A DNA stretch of 64,000 nucleotides. Source: Elysia chlorotica (taxonomy: Eukaryota > Mollusca > Gastropoda > Plakobranchidae). Location of the stretch: positions 1 through 64,000 of the forward strand of contig RQTK01001105.1 of assembly GCA_003991915.1 (NCBI GenBank), written 5' to 3'. The position numbers and the translations under genes were made by a program. Positions 1 through 13,600 of the stretch are shown one piece after another; position 1 is the first letter of the stretch; the number at the start of each line of letters is the position of its first letter. Under the pieces are notes generated by a model that worked only from the letters and a program-made list of their open reading frames with translations, made no database searches and was not told the DNA's origin.

Positions 1-1080
1 CGTGTGTGTGTGTTTGTGAGTGTGTGTGTGTGTGTGTGTGCGTATGTGCATACTTGCATGTGTGTTTAGTCGTTAGTTTGCACCCTGTACTTGGCGAGGG
101 TACCTTATTAAGCTATTATTTTATTGGTTATTCTGTTCACGGGTTTTCTTTGAGCTGTCAGTCAAGAGACTGGTAGTTACGTATTAAGGTTGGACCTCTG
201 CTCAGATTGAGTCTCAGGTTTGGGATCCTTGGATGCGTGGTTTGGCCACGCCTCTTTTAGTTTACATTGACAGGTTTTAGTTGAAGGCGTAGTCAGATTA
301 CGTTGTCTTCCCTGTGTTTAGGAGCAGGGAAATTGACTACTATGATCGTGGTCTTTTTCCCCTGATTGAGACCGTATAATATTGGTCAGTAAGGGGAATT
401 TTCTTTACCCTGGAAAGTTGCATCTCTCGAGTGCTATACCGAGTCTCCGTCATTCTGGTCGGCCCTGGGTTTCCAGACTCTTTGACTTGGGGATTTCTCA
501 CTAAGCCAGAGAACATCTTTGTGTAGGAAACTTGCCGACTGGCTGTGGGCCTTATAAACCCTTGATATTGGTATCCTAGATCTTGATCTTAGCTTAGTTC
601 TATCTTTTTTTCAAACGAATGTTTGGCTCTTTTCATTTCGTTGTCCCTTTGAAAATAAACGTACACATCTGTCTTCATCTGTATAATTTTATTTTCCTCT
701 TACGTTAAAATCTCCCGCTATAAATAATATGCTTATATTTTAGATCATCTATTTCAATTTTAAGCTGATCGTAGCATGTTTCTTTCTCATCAGTCTGGCT
801 TTGTCATTATCATTTTGAGTTGGTGCATGAACGTTTATAATAGTAGTTAAACCAATCCTAGATCCTGATCTTAGCTTAGTTTTATCTTGTTCCTAAGGTG
901 ACCCCAACCCCATCTCGACTGCGATGACTTTTTGTGTGGATGTTTTTGCTATTGCTGTAGCCTCTAGACTATCTCTGATTTATATTTCGTCGGCCATGAC
1001 TCATCACGACTTCCATGCGGGATTTGTTATCCACGCCTTGTGTGAATGTTTGTGTGTGTGTGTGTGTGTGTGAGTCCACT
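1..1080. repeat. Copy A of a tandemly duplicated segment
   Basis: The stretch from the TG repeat at 1-40 to the TG repeat near 1051-1072 recurs almost base for base at about 1445-2302. The word cgtatgtgca is at 41 and again at 1471, an offset of 1430. Copy A holds about 216 bases (roughly 376-592) that are absent from copy B. No protein family is recognisable in either copy; short ORFs here only read through the TG repeats. The function is unknown. Confidence 0.85.
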
Positions 1081-1189
1081 ACAGTCAGTTGAAATTATGC
1101 CTTTAACATTTAAAGCGACTTTTTAGCCAAGATGACAGTTTTAAATATCTTGACCTATTTGATGTAGATCTACATAGACCTTTAAATCT

Positions 1190-1280
1190 AATCCTCAGCC
1201 TAACCCTAATCCTAACCCGAACCCGAACACGACCCTTAACGCAGAGCCGAGCCCAAACCTAACCCTAATCCTGACGTTTG
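1190..1280 (+). repeat. Degenerate telomere-like CCCTAA tract
   Basis: This stretch reads as a run of variants of ccctaa, cctaat and cccgaa, with a second set just after 1255. It resembles a decayed interstitial (TTAGGG)n array in the C-rich orientation. It lies between the two copies of the 1.4-kb duplication. It may instead be unrelated simple sequence. Confidence 0.5.
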
Positions 1281-1444
1281 TGAACAGTTGTCTGTGCCGC
1301 CTCTGGTAAAGAATAAAATCAATCTTACTATAAACGTGTTATAATTATGTGTTTAACTTGTAATCTTCATAATTCTTTTTTACTACGTATATAGTGATTA
1401 ATTCTAATCGCTTTAGCTGGGTAATTTGGTTGTTGTACTCCACT

Positions 1445-2269
1445 CGTGTGTGTGTGTGTGTGTGTGTGTGCGTATGTGCATACTTGCATGTGTGTTTAGT
1501 CGTTAGTTTGCACCCTGTACTTGGCGAGGGTACCTTATTAAGCTATTATTTTATTGGTTATTCTGTTCACGGGTTTTCTTTGAGCTGTCAGTCAAGAGAC
1601 TGGTAGTTACGTATTAAGGTTGGACCTCTGCTCAGATTGAGTCTCAGCTTTGGGATCCTTGGATGCGTGGTTTGGCCACGCCTCTTTTAGTTTACATTGA
1701 CAGGTTTTAGTTGAAGGCGTAGTCAGATTACGTTGTCTTCCCTGTGTTTAGGAGCAGGGAAATTGACTACTATGATCGTGGTCTTTTTCCCCTGATTGAG
1801 ACCGTATAATATTAGCTTAGTTCTATCTTTTTTTCAAACGAATGTTTGGCTCTTTTCATTTCGTTGTCCCTTTGAAAATAAACGTACACATCTGTCTTCA
1901 TCTGTATAATTTTATTTTCCTCTTACGTTAAAATCTCCCGCTATAAATAATATGCTTATATTTTAGATCATCTATTTCAATTTTAAGCTGATCGTAGCAT
2001 GTTTCTTTCTCATCAGTCTGGCTTTGTCATTATCATTTTGAGTTGGTGCATGAACGTTTATAATAGTAGTTAAACCAATCCTAGATCCTGATCTTAGCTT
2101 AGTTTTATCTTGTTCCTAAGGTGACCCCAACCCCATCTCGACTGCGATGACTTTTTGTGTGGATGTTTTTGCTATTGCTGTAGCCTCTAGACTATCTCTG
2201 ATTTATATTTCGTCGGCCATGACTCATCACGACTTCCATGCGGGATTTGTTATCCACGCCTTGTGTGAA

Positions 2270-2302
<33 letters not shown>
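1445..2302. repeat. Copy B of the tandemly duplicated segment
   Basis: This is the second copy of the segment at 1-1080. It opens and closes with TG microsatellites (about 1445-1470 and 2273-2302). It lacks about 216 bases that copy A carries between the words cgtataatatt and agcttagttc. Sequence identity elsewhere is very high by eye, so the duplication looks recent or could be an assembly artefact. Confidence 0.85.
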
Positions 2303-2305
<3 letters not shown>

Positions 2306-3215
2306 GAGGAGGGCATTTTGAAGACCTCCTGTGCATGTATTTATGTATGATTTGTGACAGTTTTATGTGCTTATCAAGTCATCACAGTCGAGTAAGGAAT
2401 AAAAATAAAGGAGAGGCAGGGAATTGTGAAAGACAAGGTAACTACCAGGCATAGAATTTAATGCTAATTAGTAATGCACAAAGATATATACAAGTCTATA
2501 GCAGCGTTGATTAGTATAGCCTACAATAATAAAATGGTGCTGAAAAAACAATGGTGGTGATTCAATTTATTCTTTCCACCTGTTCTACATGTCTAGACAC
2601 TGGCAGTTTGACAGCCGGTTCAAAAAAGGTGCCATAAGACAAATTTAGATCGCTGGCCCCGTTCTTCCAGTGTTGAGTGATGAAAAAAAAATCCCATACA
2701 TAAATCCCATCGATTATAGAACTAGCACAGATTGCTTTTTGTCGTCTTGTTCTAATCGATTTCCACAATCTGGCGCGTAATTAATTATTTAATGGCTCTT
2801 TAGTTTAACAACAAGTTTATTGGAATTGAATTTTTTTTTCAACCTTTTCAAAGGTAATTACTTTAAACGAATAGAGAAGCACACTTCAAATGCTTTGTTA
2901 GTATTGACGCAGTGATTAAAGTTTTGATCACTTGTGTCGTGTGTTCGATTCTTCTCATAAAAGTGCTTGAAGTATTATTTTCGTTTTCGGAAAAATGAAA
3001 AACGAAGTTCCTGTTTTGTAAAGAATGTAAAAGAAAAAAAAACAATAATGACACGTTTAATGCTTGTAATCAGTAAATTTAATTGATTCCACGTTCATAC
3101 ACCGAAAGTTAATAAAAATGAAAACAAATTAAAAATGTCCCTAGTTTTTTATTTATTTAGAATAAACGGATTTGTTTTTGCAAATTGCGAGGGTCTTGAA
3201 TGGATCACTACTTAT

Positions 3216-3439
3216 TGTACTACAATCGCTACCATCACCACCACCACCAGTATTACAACAGAATAACATACAAGTTCTGCTGCTGCCTCTACCACCACCT
3301 ACTACACCAGCTTCTACCACCAGCGATTAACACCACTTACTACCAGTACATGTACTAGAACCACTACCACTGCCATTGCCAAGGTCTCTGACATACGGTA
3401 GCTCATACTACCACCACTACTACTACTACTACTACTACA

Positions 3440-3510
<71 letters not shown>

Positions 3511-3525
3511 CGCCGCCGCCACCCT
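3216..3525 (+). repeat. ACC/ACT triplet-rich region and (ACT)n microsatellite
   Basis: Irregular acc/act triplets begin near 3216. They become a nearly pure (ACT)n run from about 3408 to 3496, then short gct and gcc runs to about 3520. An ORF that crosses it reads only tyrosine and cysteine runs and is not a gene. Confidence 0.9.
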
Positions 3526-3894
3526 CTGGATGTTTTTCCTGCTCCGGTCACCACCATTTGGTTTTTTTTTTTGAGCCTCGTTATCTCAGTTTTATGTACA
3601 AACAATGTTTTTTTTTTTAATGTTTAGTGCAGAAAAGCAGAAAAACAGAAAGCATCTCTCACTTAATTAAGGACATTTTTATTGACCACAGCATTGGCAT
3701 GAAGGTTCCAATATTTTTCATACTACGTGTATAGTCTATCTTTCTTATCACCACCACTGGTACAAGTGGTAGGCCTAAAATGCTCAATCATTTACCCATG
3801 AACTATTTTAGACAAGGTCTCCCAGGACAAACGAGGGTATTTGCCTTACCATAATATTGACATTTTTTGGTATTATCCAGCGTTTCTACCCTAA

Positions 3895-4505
3895 TCGGTA
3901 ATTCTGGATAAAAAGAGAATGTATTGTTTAATATTGCTACAAAACTTTTTAAATATATCAAACCAAAGAGAAATATAGTGAGAATCTGGGATAAAAGTTT
4001 GAAAGGGTGTCTTGAGTATACTAACTGGTCTATACTTATTGAATCCTGTGATGTTATAGGGGAGCTTAACGATCATCTCTGTTCGTATACATCTCTTTGT
4101 AAAGATCTCGTGTCAGAAAAAAAAAAGGAAATAGTCTGTTTAAAGAATATAATAAAATCTCTTAAGCATAAATAAAAAAAAATTTTTTAAGTATTTAAGA
4201 ATGGCACTACAGGAAGCAAGAAAAACATCCAGAGGGAATTGAACAAAAGGATTCAAGAAAACTGAGATCGGTATAAAGAAAAATTAGAGGAAAGACTTAA
4301 AGAAACAAAATCCTATTCAGATGAAGAAAACCATGTCAATGAACTCAATGCACGTTTGGACTCATGATTTAAGTGATTGTATTCTGTTCCTTTCACAGAA
4401 AATTTCTAATGCTGTTGACCACGCTCTTTCTTGTATAGATTATTGTGATGTTGATCGAGTCTTCTCATCTCTAAAAAAAGAACAAAGCATGCGTGCACAA
4501 TAACA
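3895..4505 (+). pseudogene. Decayed non-LTR retrotransposon fragment (endonuclease-to-RT linker)
   Basis: Read across frames, the plus strand gives a segment with TNWSILIESCD, then a CSYTSLCKDLV stretch. After a frame change it gives IQRELNKRIQENRDRYKEKLEERL. This order (an ANW/TNW motif, a Y..FC..l stretch, then a basic helix with RELN..I...RDRY..K.E..L) is the familiar linker between the endonuclease and reverse transcriptase of CR1/L2-like LINE proteins. Stops and frameshifts interrupt it, and neither an intact endonuclease nor an RT is present. It is a dead 5'- and 3'-truncated copy. The clade is uncertain. Confidence 0.6.
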
Positions 4506-5214
4506 TTAGTTCAAATACATTCACAAGATGTTCCAAGAAAGGCACCGATTTTTTTATTTTTAAATCCCTCTCAAACAAAAAAATACATTGCTGCTGCTGC
4601 TGCTACTACTACTACTACCACCACAAAACATTGACCCTGTAACATACTTTTGAGCACCACTTAATACGTATGGTCTGAAGGTTCGTATCTTTGACTAAAA
4701 CGAAACTATTTCTCAATTATTTTGAGAAATGACAATAATAGAACCAAAAAGAACAAAGTTTGGAGAATGGTCTTGCTTTATTCAGTTCTCTTCACCACTC
4801 ATTAATTCAGAATTCAATTAATAATAAAATAAAAAAACTATACATTATGTATGAATAATTTACAATGATGTTTTTTGAAAGACACTGCCATCTCAGGAAT
4901 GAAAGCATGGCTGAACACAAAGGCGCAGGTATAGTACAAAAAAATAATGTCATAGCAATTAGCATTGATGCCCATCGTAGGATAATCAAAGAAAATAAAC
5001 ATGCAATACATAGTATCATGCTGAGTCTTACAATCAGATGAATATGAAGAAACTTTGGTAGGGGGGGCAAGGGAACTAAGACATTCGTTACAGATGGTTC
5101 CTTGACCAGTCTTTGAGGATGCACTAACACTACCTGTACATTATATTTTTGGTTTGCAAGTCATGGAAGAAAAACTGGTTGTTACAATTTGATTAATGTA
5201 ATTTTAGTCTTTAT

Positions 5215-5420
5215 GAGCACACAAATTATCTAAGGAAGGTTGATGGCATTGCTCTTAAAGCATGGGCCTCACAAGAAGGCAGTTTGGGGTTTGGACCCCA
5301 ATTAAGCCACCTTGCATCCTACTGGTTAGATTGGTCTCACTATAATGTGATTGGGTACCCTGCTCTGGGATCATTATGCCTTCTAGAGTTCTTATTGAGA
5401 CCAAGGAGACAGCTTCATTT
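5215..5420 (+). mobile_element. Diverged tRNA-derived SINE
   Basis: A tRNA-like head with a B-box-like word (ggtttggaccc) is followed by a body matching the SINE at 33811: 'ctactggttagattggtctcactataatgtga' here corresponds to 'ctactggttgggtcggtgtcagtataatgtga' there. The copy is old and diverged. Confidence 0.55.
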
Positions 5421-7867
5421 AATTTGACTAAATATCCACAGATTACAAAAATTTTCCTCTTGTGGTTTCACTTAATATCCTCAAAAAGGACCATCATCTA
5501 TATATTAGACAGACCAGTGTATTACTAATGTCAGTCAGCAAGAGGTCACAGGTCTTCAGGAAACCACAGGATGTAAAACATGTTAAAGATGTAAACATAC
5601 ATACATACATACATTCATACAAGTTTCCTTATACAAATCAAGGAATTTATCAATAATTTGTCATATCATAACATGATAACTGTTTCCAACATCCTCTTCA
5701 TTCTTTCTCTACTTCACTAAAAACTATCCAGCTGCAAAAGCGATACCATTAAATGAGAGGCAACTTCAGAGATGAAGCAAGACATTGAATGATCTTTGTT
5801 CTAACATTTCAAACTTCACGCACTCACAAAAGCATTCTATCACTGAGTTATGCTGCAAGTGCAGAATAGAAAATTTGATTTTTTTTTTTTTAAATACATG
5901 CAGTTTTGGAGAGAAAAATTTTTTTTTTAATGTGAAAAGTACACAATAAGTACACATTTTTTTTTTACTTTAGTTAATTGAAAGAGATCTAACAACCACA
6001 TTGACATGATAATATCAGAATAACATACCTCAATGTCAGAATAACATACCTTTGAGATATGGCATCCAGTTAGCTCAGTGACCATTTAAAAGCCTCATTC
6101 AGAAGCAGCTGCAATCAACTTAAGCAATAAATAAATATATGTGGTGTAATATATAATTCTACGAATTTGCGATCACCTTATCATGGAAACATTATTTATA
6201 AGGCAATGCTAAGTGGAGGGAGTCAACATTCAAAATAGGTACCAGAATCACAAGGATTTAAAAAATTGAGAACTCACTTGTGACGACTACGTCTCGATCA
6301 TATATGTTCAAAATTCTAAAGCATAGATAGTTCTTGGACTGGTTGTAAGACAATGCATGTATGCACTAGAATAAGTCAAACGAGTGAACATGCTTTTCAC
6401 TTACAGTGCAATGAGTAAAGTAATCACAATCCATGAGTGATTAAAATTTAAAACAAAACATATGAGAAATAGTCAAATCAAGACATGTAAAAAAATGTTT
6501 TTCCCCTGCAAATTCTATACAGTAGTGAGTATAGTGTACAGAAATAATGCACCACTAAGTATTAATGAAATGGTTTTCACAAACAATGTCAATTCAAAAC
6601 GAAATACCTGCTCAGTGCTGCTGTGTCTTACCACACAGAAAAAAAAGGATTAAAAACATTGTAATAGTATTTGAGCACAAAAAAGAGGAACCATAGACAC
6701 ACTCACATAAATTATTTGTCAAAACTTTAATGCTTAAGAAGACGATAGTTGAGATTGGGATTAAAAAAAAAACAAAAAAAAACTTTTCTTGTTTGGTTCA
6801 TACTAAGAACAAATTTTTTTTTGGGGTTCAAAATAAAAATGACTGGTGAAAATAGGTTGACAGTGTACAACTTGCTCAGGACGATCAACTCAAGAGTCAG
6901 AGTTGATAATATACACATGAGTCAAGACTGTAACATTTAACTTTCAAGTCACCCTAAAAGAATAACATAAACTGATTTTTCACATAGCAACCTGCATGTG
7001 ATTCCTTGTATCAGACTGCTAAGTTAACTTTGTGACAGCACAAGTTTGTGTTCCTCGAATGAAAAATTATGAAATTATGGTTGTGCTTCAAAAAGAATAG
7101 AAAAAAAATATAATACATGTAATAACAAAACCCATTTTCACATCTATAGAGTCACATTGATTGATCAAAATTTCTTTTTTTCTTTTCTCTTTTCTTCTTT
7201 TTTTAAAAAAATATAATAAAAAAATAATTCACAAACAAACTTTGGACTATTTGTAGGGGGAAAGAGGAGCTTTTTTGTTGTTGCTTCTAGTGCAATCCTT
7301 CATACATTAAAATGTGAAAATTTACAATTCGATTCACCAAATTAAGAAGGAAAGAAACTTATAAAATATACCAAGAGATTAATTGGAAATGAAGCGACTT
7401 TTGTTCCGTCCAAATTTAATTAAATGTTCATATATCTCAACAAGAAAAAATTTCAGTATGTTGGGGACATGTTTCTGAAACTCATCAATGAATTTAAGGC
7501 ATTAAACAATTAACAACTTGAACAGCCTAGACTAAAGCAATATCCTGATGGTCAATAGCCAGGTGTATTCCTTTTAATCAGCTTTCAACGGCAATGGTGT
7601 ATGTAGACGAGACAGAAAGACTTCAGAAAAGGGTGGATGGAGAAATTGACACAATTCAAAAGAACTGAGAACCTCTTCAACTTTAAATGTAGCAAAAGAT
7701 TAGAAAAGTTGAAACTAATGAAAGTACAAATTTGAATCATTAGGTTAGTTGTGTACATAGATTCAGTCACACAGTATGCAAGTTGGTTTCTGAACTTCCA
7801 ACATCTGCAGTGGGTGGATCCCAAGACTAACAGAGCAGGCTCTAAGAGTTAATACTTCCATACAAAG

Positions 7868-8056
7868 GCATTGCATGGCTCCGAGGATTCATGTCTCAGT
7901 CGGTCACAAATGAATTTTGTCCGATCAGGGTGTTTTGAACAGGGGACCTCTGGATTGAGAAAAAAAATGCTTCATCACTTGTACGAGTTGACCTCCTGTC
8001 ACACTGTAGGCGAACCCGAAATCTTTCAATTATCTTGTAACACGTCCAAATAGGGC
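7868..8056 (-). mobile_element. tRNA-derived SINE, reverse orientation
   Basis: The minus strand shows a tRNA-like head with a B-box-like word (ctgttcaaaacacc). A body containing tgtgaccgactgagacatgaatcc then follows. It corresponds to tgtgaccagctgagacaggagtcat in the plus-oriented SINE at 33811, so this is the same family. It lies in the 3' flank of cyclin T, possibly within its 3'UTR. Confidence 0.55.
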
Positions 8057-9155
8057 ATATTACACGTGTCACCCACAGAGTATTGCCGTACAAAACCATT
8101 CTTCATTTTTTACATACATTTAAATGAAGTGATGATATGATAATTATACTGACAGAAACTATTGCACCTAAGTAGTACTAGAAGCAATTTTCAGATTATT
8201 TTCATAACATTAACACTGGATCATATTTGAAGCATTTTGTCATAATTAAAGCAGTTTATATGCCAATATATCGTTATTTTAATGATTTTAAATAAAAAAG
8301 TTCTTGCCATTATTGATACTTTATGAAATGAATTCTAGGGATATGTTTTATCACAGATATAAAAAGTATTTATATCAGGGCTTAACCTAGTAAATAGAAG
8401 TTCAATCCTTTGGAAATTTGGATAGAAAAAAGGCAGGTTGCAGGAGTTGAACTCAACCAAATACAGTGCACTTTATTCCCCTTTAAATTAGTCATATACT
8501 TTGATTCTAAGTCACTTAAAATGTCAATTTTTAATGTGTTGGGCTTTCAGAACATGTACCAAAATCTTAGGTTAAACTTGATAATTTTTAAACATATGCA
8601 GTTTTTGCATGCAAAATTAAGACTCCCCCCCCTCCCCTTTCTTTTATTTTTGAAGTAGAATAAAGTAAACAATAATTTTCACAACATGTTTTAAGCTTTG
8701 TACACACATGCATACTACAATCAATTCCAAGTCAATTCGCTTGTAGTAGTATTACAAAAAAAATTAGAGCATCGACAAAATAGTTCACTTTTTTTCTTCT
8801 CTTCTTGATAGAAAGAGTTTTGTACTCAACACACAGCATAAGAAACAAAAAATGTTCATGACTCAATTAACTTTTTTTTTTATCAATGTTGATATAGAGA
8901 TTTTTAAAACAAAAACACTGAAAAAAGGGAAAGAAAAAGAGAATGAAAAAAAGAAAGAAAAGACAATTGAAACCATGTTCCAAAATGCTGATCTTTTGAG
9001 GTACAAAATGCTTCATAGATAATTTCAAGGCATAACACTTGACATCGAAGTAATGTGATATCAGCAAGGAACTGAAAAAGGAAATGCTGCTGAAGTTATA
9101 AAAAAGTATTTAAAAAAAAAAAATCAGAAATTGCTCTTGATGAACCTCTTGGTTA

Positions 9156-10569
9156 CTATCCAGAGTTACCAGCACCAGGCTTGCCCTGAGATGGTCCATT
9201 CGAGCTGCTACGCTGGTTCATCATCTGCTGAAATCGTTCATGGTGAGAGGTCACCTGGGGCAACGCGTCTACTGGCGTCAGGGGAATGCTGGGTAAGGTA
9301 TCCTCGTCGTCGTCGTCAAAGATGTCGTTGGGCATGGTGGAGGAGAAGGCGTCAGTGATGCTGAACCCTCCATGGTGAAGGCTCTCCGAGGTAGAGGAGA
9401 AACCAATCACACCAGAGGTGCTAGAGGATGAGGCTGAGGAGTAGCTAGCAGAAAGCCCAGGGTAGCCCCCAGTTTGTAGGGAGAGAGATGGAGCTAAGAC
9501 ACTCGAGTTGCTACCAGCGCTGCTAGCAGAGGGTTCCGTTCTCGAAGACTTTGCAGGCCTTTCTTCACTCACATCCCCAGAGGCTGATCTTTTGCTGGAT
9601 GACTTGCCCTCGTGCCGTGAATGCTTTGAGTGTTTCTTGCTCTTGTGGTGCCTGCCGTGATGGTGGCTATGGTGGTGCGAACGATGGCCAGATGAAGATT
9701 CTCGTTCAGAGACGCTGTTAGACCATTGATCACCAGTACTGTCCCCTCTCTTACCGGAACAAGAGCTAGACCCCTCAGGTTTGGGCACAGACAGGCGAAT
9801 CCTCAGCCCTTCCGATTTACGACCAGAGCTGGTAGAGCTAGCAGGAGACGGGGTGCCTTCCAACTCCCCTTCCTCTCTTGGAGTGCTCGACATAGATGAA
9901 TGGCCAGAAGCACTCGCCCCTGGCTCAACTTCCCCTCCCTCTGGTTTCGGAGGTTTTATCTTAATCTTGAGCCCCGAGTCTGCATACTTCACAGAGTGCC
10001 GCTCGTTCGACGTCTGTTCTCTCTTGACTTTAATCTTGATGCGGGGATTGCTGGGGCTGTCTTGAGGCTTGGTGAAGTTGGATGTTCCACCACCAGCAGA
10101 TAGCATTTTGTCATCGGCAGGAGAGGAAGCCAAATTCTCACCTTTTACCTTGGCAGCACTTTGAACCGGAGAACTACTGCAAGGCTCAAGTTTTATCTTC
10201 AGCACTCTATCGTTGAGATAGGGGGCACCGCTGGTGGATGGCTCAGGTTTAACTTCAGCCTCAGGTATGAAAGGCTTGACGTGTGCGACCGCTCGAGGAT
10301 TTTCAGAGTAGTGAGAAGAGCCCGAAGCTTGAGGTATTGTTGGCCTTTCAGTGCCAAGCAGAGAACTCTCTTTGATGTCCTGACTCTGGCCATTCCGTGG
10401 AGCTTGCTGGCTGGCTGGTTGAGGGGCATCCCCTGAACCTCTGCCAGGCAGGGAGTGGCCTGAGTTGGCAGGAGTTGGCGTGACCAAGTGAGCGGGGTAA
10501 GGGAGAGGAGGGGTGTGTGGGGACAATTCACCTGCCTCGCGTGGGCCTGAAGGCAAGTGATTTTGTTGT

Positions 10570-10601
<32 letters not shown>

Positions 10602-13600
10602 ATGATTATGATGATGTCTGTGTGATAGAGACATTTGCTGTTGCTGCTGTTGTGCTGATGGTACTAGACGTTCATGCTGCTGTAAATGCTGTCCAAGTGC
10701 TGGCTGTGGTTGTTGTTCTGGTTGCTGCCCAAGTTGCTGCTGCTGATGATGGGAGGGGTGTGCTATCTGTTGTTGCCTCTGCTGTTGCAAGACAGCTGCC
10801 TGTGCTGAATGCCGAGAAGAAGCTGCAAGTTGTTGCTGGTGGGGACGAGACATAGACAGATCAGCGGCTAGAGGTGCCTGATGATGGGGAGGTAACGGCT
10901 GGTGGTGCTGGAGGGATGGCTGGACAGGGGGTCCTGATGATCTGTGAGGTCTAAGTCTTCTGTCGTCTACACTCGGTGATTCACCTGATCTCATGCTTGC
11001 AGCCTCCAAACGTGAGCGGTGAATGCTTTGAGATCGAGCAAGATCCTGTGGGGTAGTGGGGTGTGACAGCTGTCGTTGTCTCCCTTGTTCGATTAAAGTT
11101 CTGGGCTGTTGCCGCAGCGTCTGTCCTTGCATATCCAGGGGTTGAGATGCTGAAGCAGGCAATTCACGACTAGATGAGGATGGTGTTAGGTGGGAGAGAG
11201 CAGGCGTGGAAGCTGAGTGGTGCAGCGTTTGGGGAGGATGACCAAGAGCGTGACTACTTGCGGTCAGAGACTGAGGCTGCCTGCTTGCAGTGCGCAAGTC
11301 GCCTGGCTGAGAGGGTGCCACAGTAGCACGGCTAGCGGTGCTATTCATTCCCTGAATTGAGGGAGCAGCAGGAGGCCTTTGCTGCTGCTGCTGCTGTTGA
11401 TAATGATGGGGGTGCTGATGATGCTGATGGGACTGATGAAGAGGTACCTGCTGAGGATGTTGAGGTTGTTGTTGAAGATGATGCCCGTGAGGATGCGAGG
11501 TTCGCTGCTGCTGGCTTCTCGATAACTGGGCCTGCTCTCTAGACAGACCAGCACTGGAATTCACTGAGCCTGCAGAGCCATTTCTCCCATTGCCCATGCT
11601 GACAGGGTTCTGCCTCATAGCAGAATTATGCTGCTGTAGCCCAGTCGCTCCTCTACCATGAATTTCAGGATTATAGCTTGGATCATGTGGAGGAGGCACT
11701 ATGTGTGGAAGCATACCACTGACTTCTGCTGAGGAATTGCCCAAAGCTTGATGTGACGCGACATGGTTTGAAGGCGCTGGATTAACAAGGCTAGAATTTG
11801 ACTGTGGCGTGCTGTGGCCTATGTGAGCTGGTTGTTGTTGCTGCCGGGAACCAGAAGCTTGTGGTGTAGAGCTTTGGCCTCGAGACTGCCCAGAGTGATG
11901 GCGCCGATTCAACTGAAATAGAAAAACAATTTGTATCAGTTGACCATTTCAAGAAGTAAACTATATACATAAAGGTAAAGGTGGTTGTCGAGTAGGATGT
12001 GTTTATTTAGCAAATTTTCCAAAAGCATTGCACCAAAGTGAACAGTGACACAAAATCAGTACTTACAAACACCTGATGGCCGTTAGCATCTTTCCAGGCT
12101 GAATAATTCTTCGCTAGATCAACGAACTCCCTTGAAACAGCTGAAATATTAGAAAAAGGTCATTGTACTTTAGAAGAACTAAAAACCTTGGATTAATAAT
12201 GGAAAAAAAAACAACAACATAAAAAAGGTTCATACAAGCAGAAAACAAACTGGAATTTTGGGAAATTTCTGATATGACTAAACACAAAGATAATGACAAA
12301 AATCAGCCCATTTAATTGTCACTGTGCTAGTAGAATGGCATTTCTCATTTTACTTAGTTTTAAGACAATTGAGAAAAAAATCATTATAAGAAAAAGCCCC
12401 ATTTAGGTACTCATATAGCAAAAAATAGGCATTTTTCAGGAAAACTAGGTACAAACACAGTTTTTCTTCATTAGATGGGTCAGTGTTAATCATGATACGT
12501 TTACTTGTTACATATACGTATCGGGAGTGTCTTGAATAAGTGAAAACAAAAGTACCTTGTGATCTGGAGGGTAACACTGATAGTCCAAAATTGTATTAGG
12601 TAAATTTTGCTGGACAACATCTGAACCAGTGACTGGATACTGAAGTTTTAAATCATACTAGTTTTCAACTTGCTGTAATATGGCAAGGGCCGCTCGTAAG
12701 CAAATTATTCCCAAACCGCAATGTTGGTATATTATTTTATCCCCTAGTTGTTTATCAAACTGACATCTAGCTCATAAGTAATGATAGTTTGGCCACTTGC
12801 AAGACTAGCTTTCTTAAATTACAATTTTGTGATCACCATTGTCAGTTTTAAGCTACTAGTTTCATACATGAAACGGCTGTACAAAATATATCATAGACAT
12901 GAGATGATACCTTCGACATCCTCAAGCATAATACTTTCATCGAAGGCCTGATACCAGTTCTTTCCATCTTGCAAACATCGGAACTGTAGAAAGAAACCAC
13001 AAATTTTCACTTTAACGAGATAAAAGCATAGCAACTGGATAAGAATATTAACCCAAATCCTCCCTACTTGTCAGTTGTCAGGTCCCAAAGCTGCATTTCC
13101 AAGACATTTGTATTTTCTCTTATTACAAGTTTTATGAAGTCTTACAGAGCCTATCTTGAATTTCCATTTAGAAGGTAACAAATTCATTCCCTGTCCTACA
13201 TTTTATGTTCACATTAGCACTCTCCAAGTAACCCAATGCAAAAAGAGTTAATTAAAGCCTTACTAAGAATATCTTTTCCCTTTTAACCCAATGGGAAAAT
13301 GCATTACAACAAATTAATTTTAAATTTACAAGAATTATCATTATGGCGGAAAACAGACTGAGCTACTGACCATCTACCTGAGAAGGCCAATTTTGGGCAA
13401 TTTTCAATTTTCATGCATATAGAAGTGTTATATATCAAAATTTTCCTTATTTCTTGCAGATTATGAATATGTAAAAATTTTGGGCACGACGCAGTTGCAT
13501 TATACATAAAAAGTAGGTCAAATGACGTAATCGTTAAAAACGCCAAATTTTCCTAAATTTCATTTTGCTCCCAAAATATTCACTTTTTAAACACAAAACA

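Larger units (their letters stand above)
4505..9155. other. 3' flank / possible 3'UTR of cyclin T, no gene seen
   Basis: The stretch is AT-rich, with many A and T runs, short stop-filled ORFs and two SINEs. No conserved protein was seen on either strand. Part of it must be the cyclin T 3'UTR, but its end cannot be fixed from sequence alone. An AATAAA on the minus strand near 8643-8650 is one candidate polyadenylation signal. Confidence 0.5.

Noticed and set aside
3376-3627. Tyr/Cys-repeat ORF
   Set aside because: It is a reading frame through the ACT microsatellite.
10517-10855. Plus-strand ORFs of 90-112 codons opposite the cyclin T terminal exon
   Set aside because: They are antisense readings of CAG/CAT runs (Asp, Val and Ala repeats) and have no independent support.
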